A DNA stretch of 22,391 nt from Emmonsiellopsis sp. PD_33 (taxonomy: Eukaryota > Ascomycota > Eurotiomycetes > Onygenales > Ajellomycetaceae): assembly GCA_032988165.1 (NCBI GenBank), contig JANTQF010000471.1, positions 1 to 22,391 on the forward strand, in the 5' to 3' direction. Positions 10,448 to 19,246 of the stretch are shown in pieces. A program made the position numbers and the translations under genes. Numbering within the stretch: the stretch's first letter is position 1; every line of letters begins with the position of its first letter. Under the pieces are notes generated by a model that did no database searches, was not told the origin of the DNA, and saw nothing but the letters and a program-made list of their open reading frames with translations.

Positions 10448-11956
10448 GCCACATCCCCTCATAAAATGACTGAGGCTTAACCTGCCAACTTTCATATTGA
10501 TTCTTCCGATGATAAAACATTCCAGAGACCCTTTTGAGTCCTTCGTGGGAAAACACCTAAAGGGAAAAGGAAATATATATATAAAAGGAAGATTTTGGAA
10601 TCTCTGCTGGTTATTCTCACTTGCCGGCCACTCAATTAAGGGAGTAATAATCATTGTGGTTTGCTGCATGACGCGAGGGGAAACCTGCTAGCTAGGTGAG
10701 AAGCACCGTTCGACCAAAAACGTGCAGGAGATTGATCGGCCTGTTGGAATTCGTTTCCAGGCCAGCGTATCATTTCTGGTCAGGCCAATAATTCAAGAGT
10801 ATGGAATTTTGGGATCTACTACTCCGTACTTCCTTGGAATCATGGAATGTTCTCCATTTTGTTACTCATTATTTTAACCCCGCCTGGGTGTGTGTTTTCG
10901 CCCAAGAACTTCTGGTCTGAGCTCGACGGCATCAAGGCGCTTTGCATTCCGGCTGTGTATCAACCACTGCAGTGTTCTGCGACCCACCGCTATTGAATGA
11001 TCTGCCGATTCTACAACGAACTTCAAATGGCCACGCATTAGTTAACGATCGATATTTGCTTGTTATACAGGCTACTTGGTTCATACCCTTCTCTTTAATC
11101 TAGACTCTCGTTTTATGTCCTCTACCACACGTCACTTCTAAAACTTGCTACCAGCAAGCTCTTCTGTTAGCCGGCTACGAATAGTTATGTTTCCTTTTTT
11201 TCCCTTACCTTTTGCTCTGCATGACTAGCCGCTTGTCTACTCGATATCTGTTCTTACCCGTACCTTGTTTTGATTCCTTACTTGGACGTTTATTTCTTTC
11301 GTCTTTCCCCCCCCCACCCCTCGATTAGTACTGCGCATCGTTCGAAGAAGAAAAAACGATGTCCTAACGGCTTCCCTACCTACGCTCCGACCTCCATCCT
11401 ACCAACCAGCAGGTTGCCGGCGTACTTGTATGTATGCATACATGTACCCTTCCTCTCACAGCCGTTGCCGGATGTAACATCAAATCATCACAAGTTATTC
11501 AAGTGGAGACAAGACAAGCAGATAGATCATACAAGTGAGGGAGCTCTGTTGATATCTACAGTTGATGCAGATGACCCCTTTTTGCGATATCTGTATATCT
11601 CCAGCAGGGCTATTTATGAAATAGGGGGTCAGTCAAGCTTGTTCTGCAAGCTTATTTTTCATTTTCCTCCCCTTAAAAGTCAACTAAACTAACTACCCTT
11701 GGATCTCCAGCTTCTTTTCTTCAGCTTTCCCTTTCACGAAACCGGTGTGGATTACAAATTGACGATGGTGTTGTGTTGTTCTTCTTCTTCCCTCTTATGG
11801 ATCCATGGGTAAGTAGGTACCCTATTCTATTGTCTGTCGTGTATAGTTCATATAAGGTTGTGAAGAATGTAGGTTTCCATCTTCGCCCTTCCGCTAGTCT
11901 TCACTGCGTCCTACCCACCCCCCCTGATGCAGGTAAATTCGGCGACCTGATAATTA

Positions 11957-11975
11957 ATTCTATTCTATTCTATTC
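11957..11975. repeat. (TATTC)n simple repeat
   Basis: Nearly four copies of a TATTC unit in intergenic DNA. No function is apparent. Confidence 0.85.
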
Positions 11976-12556
11976 CTAGGCAGTCAATATCTCAATAATA
12001 CCCTCCCGGATTTTGACTTAAGGAGGCCAATCAATGATTGAATGGATACAATTCCGCAAAGAGTTCAATTAAATCCGTATAATCGAACCCTCAAAATAAT
12101 AATAAAAAAAAAGTGTTCATTTTTCATATCTTGACTGGATCTTACCCGAAAGTAGGAAATAAACGGCGGTGGGTGGATCTTGTATCCCCCATTACACACG
12201 TAGATTGTTAAACTCCGGAGGCACCTGGGCGCGGGTTAAGGCGACGGCGAGTCTGACTGGATGTAGTCAATCCCAGACAATGAATAACAGTGCATTTGGG
12301 GGTTATAAAGATTGTCTTTTTCCTTACCCATGGGGTAGTTAGGTAATAAGCCATCTCTTTCAAATGTATCCCCACTGGCCAAATTATGATCTAGATAAAT
12401 GGCTTCCCACGGGGGCCATATCCGGTATCCGGAGCTAGAGCCATAGGTGGATCGAATCACCTGGAACCCCCGCCCCCTCTTCTTTTTATTTTGGCACAAT
12501 CAGCTGGTAATGATCTGCCGAATCTTGGTACCTAATTTTAGTGTTTTGTTGAGGGA

Positions 12557-12568
12557 GGGGGGGGGGGG
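12557..12568. repeat. Poly-G tract (12 G)
   Basis: An uninterrupted run of 12 G in the gene desert. Such tracts are prone to length error in sequencing. Confidence 0.85.
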
Positions 12569-13677
12569 AAACGGAGGCCGGCTGTTCTGCAACGCAGAAG
12601 TAAACCCCAACCTGCAGAAAAGCCAGCGCGCCTGGGCCGTTCCAGCTAGTGTGGCACACCTGCTCATGCACTCGTGGACAGAAGCACATCACTCATTCCG
12701 CCGGCCGGCCTTTCGGCAAACAACAAAAGTAATCGGTCAAGTTTTAAAGGGAAATATGTAACAGGCGTTAATATCCGCTGCAATCCACGGTTTCTGATAG
12801 GGGAAGGGATGGGGAGGAACAAGAAGGGATACACAGAGTGTGTTATTTACCCGCTCTTGCCATCCTTTCTTTTATTCTTTTCTTCCCAGTCGGGTTTGTT
12901 TAGGGGTGGGGCGTGAGTTGTAAGCAATTGTGAAGACGTGGCAATGCATTTCACACGGTCTCCGAGATCCCATCTGGGTCGTCGGGAGGGGCGAGGAAGG
13001 AGGGAAAAGGGAGGAAGGGAGGTTCATGTTGTAAAACAGCCATCGTTGAGCTGGCGGAGATTTTGTGTCCAACGTTCCCCAGGCATGCGGGTATGATTTG
13101 TTTCTTTTTTTCCGTTTCCCATCCTATGAGAAATAGAGTTTCTTGGGGAACCGCAGCTTGATTCGGCGCCTGGGGTTTATAAAAGGGATATGTGCAGCGC
13201 AACGGTATTGTCCACCTATCGGGGACAGCGCTGGAGCACAATCGAGGGGCCGGCCCGCTTTGCTTCGCGGTATGTCTGGCAAATAGGCATCTCCATAGTT
13301 CGTCCTTTCCCCTGAGTATTTCTCACTTCATATAATTAAGTCCGGGAGGGGCTGGACAGGGCGAAAATAAACACATAGTGCCCGATGTCTTAAACGTTCA
13401 GCTGGAACCCAACCCATCGTCTCATACTTTCTCAGGCACAGGGAGGGTCTAGGGAGGCCGTATGGAATACAGAATTTGAACGTTCCGCCTAGCCGTCTCC
13501 AATTGAAGGTAGTAGGAATTGATATCAATCTCGATGTGACGGTGTCAGCGAGAGGGGGTTCTCAATCGATCCCAACACCACTCCATGCTCCAAGCGGAGG
13601 TCCCCGAGAAGTACTGTTGCTTTCGCGATTTGCTGGAAGTTCTATCCAGACGAATGTATTACCATCTCCATCAACCC

Positions 13678-13695
13678 GTGACTGTGACTGTGACT
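13678..13695. repeat. (GTGACT)3 tandem repeat
   Basis: Three perfect GTGACT units. In the plus frame that is open from 13476 they run into the closing TGA. Confidence 0.9.
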
Positions 13696-14713
13696 GACGG
13701 TGGGTGTGACGCCATGCTGGCAGAATCAAGGCGTCCAATTCTGTCAACATACTGGGAAATCGTATAATCGAGACAGGCGTGTCGATGTCAAATTAAGACG
13801 AGGCTTCTTCAAAATGGGAGCGAGTTGATCTCCTCATCTAGGCCTGAGGATCGACTCTGGTCAGTCGCAACTCAAGGATACAAGGCCATGGCGGTATCCT
13901 CCCAGATCATACTGGCAGATATTTACCCAATCCCCGCTTGGTCAAGCCATAACCGCCCACAGAGCTAGTTAAAGCACCATTTTCACTATCCAGACACTTT
14001 GTTGATGTCGTCGTTGAGGCTCAAACCATGCCCTCCCGGAAAAACACCTTCCCCGTCCCGGTCCCAAAACGGCCTAGCCTCCCCACCACCACCAGCTACA
14101 AAATTCTCCTCGCCAAAAAAATCTCCTTCTTCTTCTTTCTTTTCTCCTTCAGAAGAAACACAAACCAGATCTGTGTCCAGCGATCCCGGTCCACCAGTTA
14201 TCTATAACTGGTGCTGTTCCGGTCGTTTATTGCTGGACAGCTCGACGACCTATGGAGCCATCAAAAAAACATACATTTTTCATGATGTCAATTTTCCGGT
14301 CGACAGATCTCAGAGAGAAGCCCGGTCGCAGCCCTTTTTTGTTTTTTCGGCCTTGAGCTCCCGCCCACTTGTGGGTGGTGAGTTCGGTTGAGGGGGTTGT
14401 GTGCTGGGGGCGTCATATTCCACCTCCCTTCACCGATTGGCCGTCGGCTGATGAGGTTAGGGAAAAACCATGACTTGCCGACATATCGTTTTGGGTTCGG
14501 GGGGTTTATTTTATACTTGGGATACGGAGAGAGAGGAAGAGGAGGGGCATGAAGGATGAGGCAGCAGATTCGATGCTATGCTGTTACGTATGCCCTCGAC
14601 GCGCTCGGGGATATCCTCGTTGCAGAATCTAATAGCTAGCTACCATCTATCTCTATCCATAATATACACACAGAAAATATAAACAAAATACCCAAATCAT
14701 CCCATCCCATAAA

Positions 14714-14740
14714 ATCCCAATCCCAATCCCAATCCCCAAT
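14714..14740. repeat. (ATCCCA)n repeat in the hydrolase 3' UTR
   Basis: About four copies of ATCCCA, the last imperfect, 17 bases beyond the stop of the minus-strand hydrolase gene. In the transcript this would read as TGGGAT units with spaced G-triplets. Confidence 0.8.
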
Positions 14741-14756
14741 CGTATAAAAAAAATGG

Positions 14757-15555
14757 TTACAACAGCTTCAACCCCCCCGACACCCTATCCACGACCCCCC
14801 TCGGTCCCAAAATCCCCAACACCGTCCGACTCCCACTAGCAATCTGCGTCCGGCCCGCGTCCTGAATCACCCGCGCACACAGCCCCAAACTAATCGCCTG
14901 CGCCTGCAACAGCAACAGCTCTTCCTCGCCCTTGACCTGCAGCGCGACTTTTGCCTGCCCGCCGCGCTCCCAGCGCCTGAGGAGCGGGGAGTTGGGCGAG
15001 TTGGAGAGGAAGTATTTGTAGCATGCGAGGGTGGCGTGGGAGCATTGGGCGGCGATTTTGCCTGGGGACGTTTTTGAGGAAGGGTTAGTTTAGTTGGTCG
15101 TGGTGTATGGTATGGTTGTTATATTGAGGTGTTTCGGGGGCAAGAAGGGAGAGAGAGAGAGAGAGAGAGAGGGATAGAAACATACCCTTCCCCATCCCCA
15201 AATCCGTCCGAACAACCAACACCAACTTGACCTCTTCCGTATTCCCTTCAAACGTCGCTAATTCCCCTCCCATCTCCTCCTCCTCGTCATCCTCGTCATC
15301 CTCACTATCATCACTCTCATCCTCATCCTCCTCCGACGATCCACCATGAACCTTCACATCATAACTATTCGGCCAGCTCTTCCTCTGTCTTTGTCTTTGT
15401 CCTGCTATCTGTGTCCGCGACCCGAACCCGAATAACCCCAACGACGCGCCCTGGCCGAGGAAGAAACCCGAGACGCCGGCGAGGAGGGCGGTTGCGACGA
15501 GGAGGGCCGTGGTGCTGGGTGGTGCGCGGTCGGTGAGGGGGGGGTTGGATGTCAT
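14757..15555 (-). CDS. PTH2: Peptidyl-tRNA hydrolase 2 (Pth2/Bit1 family)
   Basis: It cleaves the ester bond of peptidyl-tRNAs released from ribosomes, freeing the tRNA. Exons on the minus strand: 15555-15186 and 15061-14757; the intron (124 bp, GTATGT to CCCCAG) splits the Gly codon of MGKGKIAAQ. The protein has 224 residues. Residues 16-43 are a hydrophobic N-terminal segment (TALLVATALLAGVSGFFLG), as in eukaryotic Pth2 proteins that are anchored to mitochondria. Residues 75-94 are an acidic Asp/Glu/Ser stretch. The catalytic domain begins at about 109: KLVLVVRTDLGMGKGKIAAQ, CSHATLACYKY, then KVALQVKGEEEL and QDAGRTQIASGSRTVLGILGP, closing with GGLKLL. These match the family's active-site blocks, including the conserved His, Asp and Thr. 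The ATG has A at -3. Identification is secure; membrane placement is inferred from the N-terminus. Confidence 0.96.
15149..15171. repeat. (GA)n microsatellite inside the PTH2 intron
   Basis: About eleven GA units. On the coding strand it is a CT run beginning about 14 nt after the intron's GTATGT donor. It makes up nearly a fifth of the intron and is likely to vary in length between strains. Confidence 0.95.
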
Positions 15556-16165
15556 GGTCTGGTCTGGTTTATCTTCTATTGTGGGGATATGGCGTAGGAT
15601 TCTGCTAGGTGTATAATGTATCCAGTGTGAGGGAGAGAGGGAGGGAGAGGGGTGGGTTGTGTTGTGTTGTTGGTTGTGGTTGACTGAGGTGAGGGAGCTT
15701 GGGGTTTTTTTCTTTCTTTCTTGGTTGGTTGGGTTTCGCGGGAGCTTCCAAGGACGACAAAAATATTTAAATATTTAGTTCCAAGATCAAACACGTCCAC
15801 CATAAATATTGAGGACGCGTGTGTAAGTAATGAACAGGTTAAACATTTTTATTTGATATTGCTTTTTAACATATCTGCTGAAAATATTATAATAAATAGT
15901 CAAATATCCCCCCCCCCCCCATCGAAACGATGCATTACCACAGAACTAAGCACCTGATAGACAATACAAACAAACAAGTAACAAGCGCTTAAAAGTAGAA
16001 AATATTAGTTTCACATTTTTTTTATCTTAGCCATATGCTCATCCCAGATGCCGGGTACAAAACTTCAAAAAACGATTCGTTATATACAGGCCCATACCTC
16101 CCATGTCCCGTCCATAAGAAAAGGGGATCGATCGTACAACTAACAACAACAGGAGACTCAGCATC
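15556..16165. other. Intergenic region: PTH2 promoter and ER-gene 3' UTR
   Basis: Both flanking genes are on the minus strand, so the left part is the hydrolase promoter (C/A-rich on the coding strand, with TG-rich plus-strand repeats near 15655-15690) and the right part the 3' UTR of the upstream gene. An AT-rich stretch with repeated AAATATTT lies at 15761-15777 and a run of 13 C at 15908-15920. No gene is seen. Confidence 0.7.
15908..15920. repeat. Poly-C tract (13 C)
   Basis: A homopolymer run in intergenic DNA, within the expected 3' region of the ER-protein gene. Confidence 0.85.
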
Positions 16166-17119
16166 TTACTGGGCAGCAGCTGGTGGAGCTGCCTGGGGGC
16201 GGGCGGGACTCATTCTCCGGCTCCTGTTTAAACATCATTTTCGTTAGGATCGCAATTGAAATGCCAGCGAGACAGCTATAACCAAGAGAGTGGGGAAACC
16301 TACATGATGGTCCTGCTAAGGAAACTGACACCAACCATCATAAGCCAGCTGGGAACCATGGCCATGTAGTAGACGACGTACGCGATGACAACATTGAGGC
16401 CATACTGGGCGAGAAAGCCATCCATAGGATGGAAAGCGCTCTCCAATTCTTTACGCTGTTGCCAGGTCTTCTCTGAGTGGGTCGTGTAAAACTTGTCGGC
16501 GTTAACGGTAGTCGTGTTGATGCCCACGATGTGGATAGGTGTCGGTGGCTTAGGCTCGCCAGAGACCCGCGCGGGCACCTGGATATGCCACAGGCTGGGG
16601 GGGCCAGCGGACATGATCGAGCAGAGGAGGCCCTGTTTTTCACAGTCGAGCTTACCGATGGAGGGAGAGGTCTCGTCAGCTGCGAACAGGGGGATAGACT
16701 CCTGTATAGAGGGGCAAAAAAGGCCCGTCGTCAGCAAATCATTGGATAGAAGGAGAATGGAAAATACATAGGACCAAAAAGACACATACCTCGAAAGCAT
16801 TATCAGCCTTCAAACACCGTCCAAAACACGTCGTGTTGCCGCCGGTGACGTAGACCAGCCATTCCTCCGCTGGGCCCTCAGCGGTGGGGGCGATCAGCGA
16901 CCTCCAGTTCGACAGCCTCAAGTTCACGACCTCGACGTCCTTCGAGACGCGCTGCGGAGGTACCACGGGCTCGCCAGCAGGAGGAGCAACGACAGGGGTA
17001 GCCGTGGGCAGGAAGGACTTTGCCTTGTTCAGCCATCCCTGGACCTGTTCCTTGAGAGGGGCCTGCTCTTGCGCGACAGCCAGGGCCGGCAGGAGGAGAA
17101 TGGCGGAGGAGAGACGCAT
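16166..17119 (-). CDS. Fungal ER membrane protein with thioredoxin-like pattern
   Basis: Exons on the minus strand: 17119-16790, 16701-16304 and 16223-16166; introns are 88 bp (GTATGT...TACAG) and 80 bp (GTAGGT, CTAAC branch, AACAG). The product has 261 residues. Residues 1-17 are a signal peptide (MRLSSAILLLPALAVAQ). The middle resembles a thioredoxin fold: a strand EEWLVYVTGG followed by C98FGRC102, then KLDCEKQGLLC and SAGPPSLWHI, placed like the cis-proline loop. The Cys pair is CX3C instead of CXXC, so normal redox activity is doubtful. Two N-glycosylation sequons are present (N95, N172). Residues 212-240 are one or two hydrophobic segments (VVIAYVVYYMAMVPSWLMMVGV), then FLSRTIM, a basic SRRM and an Ala/Pro tail. 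Without intron 2 the frame would stop at 16300; splicing adds the SRRM tail. I do not know a named function; ER residence and a folding role are inference. Confidence 0.88.
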
Positions 17120-17520
17120 GGTGGAAGGGTGGGCTTCTCTTCGTTCTTTTTTCTTGCTTTTTTAATTTTTTTGGCGTTGGTCAACGGAGGAGCCGGAAAG
17201 GAGACGGGAGAAGCAAGGTGTCCTTTTCCCGAAAAACACGACTATTATATAGATATATAGGCGTAGGGGAGGAGACGGCAATGAGTGACGCCGAAGACAA
17301 GAAGGGGACGACGGAGACGCAGACGCGGAGAGAAGCGAAGAGAAGAGAAGAAGCGAAGACGAGGACGGGGAGAAACAGACGTGAGGTTGACGGGGGAAGA
17401 GCCGCGAGGTGACAGCAGGCTGCTTGCGGCTAGCGTGCTGGGGTCACGTGGGGTCTGGGGTAACCGTCGCGGTGACGTAAGCAGCCCAAGTAGTAGTCTA
17501 TTCCACACCAATTCAATCTT
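17120..17520 (-). promoter_or_regulatory. Promoter region of the ER-protein gene
   Basis: Read on the minus strand, it has a CT-rich tract (17318-17372, purine on the plus strand), a TATA-like TATATCTATATAAT block (17246-17259) about 130 bp before the ATG, a CACGTG at 17445-17450 and a TGACGTAA at 17473-17480. CACGTG is a bHLH-type site and TGACGTAA a bZIP/CRE-like site. The motifs are seen directly; factor binding is inferred. Confidence 0.5.
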
Positions 17521-18572
17521 TTAAAATACCAGACAGTAGAAGTAGTATCAGCCATATCACTAGGATCTGGTCTCCTCCAGCAGATGGCCGGCAACTCTAA
17601 GAACAAATAGACCTATATTCCAAACCATATCAGCCACTATGGAATATAAGTTGAATCTCTGTCCCCCCCCCACCCCCCTTCTCTTCACCACGTATAGGAA
17701 ACAGGGCCAGCCAACAGAAAAAACGGCAATCTTAATGGGATTTATCGGTTCGTATCTTGATATGATATAATAAACAGTCTCTCAAAAAGGGTATAGAAAT
17801 AATAGAAATAGCAGTAGAAGAGAAAACGCGTTTCAAACTCATTGGTCCTTGAATTTTTTTTGTCGCAAGTCACACGCAGACACATACACGCGCGCAAACA
17901 CAACGCATGTAGATAGAAAATGGAACTGGAAACAGGTGAATTTTTTATGAGAGTTAAGAAATAGGAAGGAAAAAGCAGATCAAAATGAGAAGACACAGGT
18001 TCTGATGGATATCTGTAATCAATCTTTGCAGGAAAACAAAAGAAAAAGTTTGCCTAAAAAGAAAAGAAAGGAAGTGAATTGTTTTGTTGTGTGAAAAAAA
18101 AAATAAAAAAAAATTCTGAGAATAATTAAGAAATTAGGAAGTTAAGAAACAAAAAGTACGCTGAGCGCTATGTAGGAATGGTAGGTATCTGAAGTAGTTG
18201 GACAGGTGGGGGAGAAGTTGCATGGCAGAGGCGTAGGAGATGTATGTGTTGAGGCTGGAGGAAACAACCAGGGATTGGTGTGGGGAGTTGGCTTGACTGG
18301 TTGGCCGAGCGGGAGAGGACGGGGAGGGATGGAGGGGAGACTGACGGATAGGCAGGCACCTCTTAACAGCACGCGAACAATAAGACTCGAACGTACAAGA
18401 AGCAGAAAAGGGGTAAAGTGCGAGCAAGCAAAGATATAAGGAAAAATGCGCCATGAGAAAACAAACAGAAAACGAAAGAGAGATAAAAAACAAACATTAG
18501 TCCATTATAGCCCTCGTATGCTCCCTCGGGGGTATAAAGTAACCTCCTAGATCCCATCCTTTTCCATTGACA
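17521..18572. other. Intergenic region, mostly ypdA 3' side
   Basis: It separates two minus-strand genes and should contain the ypdA 3' UTR. The plus strand is purine-rich with A-runs (around 18093-18114), T-rich in the transcript. Minus frames at 18493-18134 are open but are Ser/Pro/Leu low-complexity and overlap each other. I see no gene. Confidence 0.65.
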
Positions 18573-19246
18573 TTAAACCTTCTCGCCGTAAAATCTTTTC
18601 AGGTACCTCTCCACCTCGTTATAATCCTCCCTGAGTCTGCCAAGAGTCGTTTTAATATTTACTAGAGAAGTTGCTTTGTTGGGTTCGTCCACTGTGCCGG
18701 ATTCGTCTTTCCCGGCGCCGAGGTGTTGAATCTTTTCGCACGCGTCTTTTACTTTTGTGAGGCCGAGGGTCGCAGAGGAACCTTTGAGGAAGTGTCCTAG
18801 TGAAGAGAGTTCTTGGAGGTTTTGTTCAGTGCTAAACATAATGTGTCCTTGTTAGTAATGTGTCTTGTTGGGCGCAGGGGGGGTCGCTCGGCTACAGCAG
18901 CAAAGGAGGTTGAGGAGGGGTGATATGACGTCATGCGAAAATAACGTGGTGGGGAACAAGGGAAGAAGAGCCTTCACTGACATTGCCTTCTCCATCTTCA
19001 AAAATGTGCTGTCGGCCTGGTCAAAAAACCCGTATACTATGCTTCTGCTGAATTCGCGGTCGTCATCCTCGTCATCCATCTCAAGAATTTGTTCGAATGT
19101 AATTATGTCGACGCATCCACCGAGGACGGAAAGACCGGCTTGGTCGTCAGACTGTGCGGTTTAAGGCGGGTTAGAAACGTAATAGCATGTAGAAAAACTC
19201 CGTAGATTGCACATACCGCTCCAGGATGTGTTGCTGAAGGCGCCAT
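18573..19246 (-). CDS. ypdA: Histidine phosphotransfer protein Ypd1/YpdA
   Basis: It carries phosphate from hybrid sensor histidine kinases to the response regulators Ssk1 and Skn7, controlling the HOG stress MAP-kinase pathway. Exons on the minus strand: 19246-19217 (30 nt), 19151-18982 and 18831-18573; introns are 65 bp (GTATGT...CACAG, with CTAAC) and 150 bp (GTCAGT...TTTAG, with CTAAC). The phase is kept and the product has 152 residues. Residues 20-66 (GGCVDIITFEQILEMDDEDD and the FFDQADSTFLKMEKA helix) form the first helices; SLGHFLKGSSATLGLTKVKD carries the phosphate-accepting His80 with the conserved Lys83-Gly84; the C-terminal helices end YLKRFYGEKV. An in-frame upstream ATG at 19303 would add 19 residues, but the ATG at 19246 has the better context (AACATGG). 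No kinase or receiver domain is attached, as expected for this family. Confidence 0.95.
18926..18933. promoter_or_regulatory. Perfect CRE palindrome TGACGTCA in ypdA intron 2
   Basis: TGACGTCA is the classical ATF/CREB site, bound in fungi by AtfA/Atf1-type bZIP factors that act below the HOG MAP kinase. The site sits inside intron 2 of ypdA (18832-18981). The sequence is certain; binding is inference, and an 8-bp word is expected about once per 65 kb by chance. Confidence 0.45.

Larger units (their letters stand above)
8376..14756. other. Long gene desert, no supportable gene
   Basis: More than 6 kb without a frame I can defend. The longest open frame (plus, 9268-9915, 215 codons) starts at a non-ATG codon and shares its middle with two other open plus frames and one minus frame, so it reflects scarcity of stops. 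A plus frame at 13476-13697 is protein-like but unrecognised. CT-rich leader-like DNA lies at about 11090-11790, and a TATA-like TTTATAAAAG at about 13177-13186. The region could hold non-coding transcripts or the upstream control DNA of a gene I cannot see. The last few hundred bases include the 3' UTR of the hydrolase gene. Confidence 0.6.

Noticed and set aside
15085..15185. Read-through of the PTH2 exon 1 frame into a Ser/Leu-repeat tail
   Set aside because: The frame crosses the GTATGT donor and the CT microsatellite; splicing restores the catalytic motif MGKGKIAAQ exactly.
18301..18390. tRNA-like look of GAGCGGGAG and ACTCGAACG words
   Set aside because: I could not build acceptor, anticodon and T stems with correct spacing on either strand.
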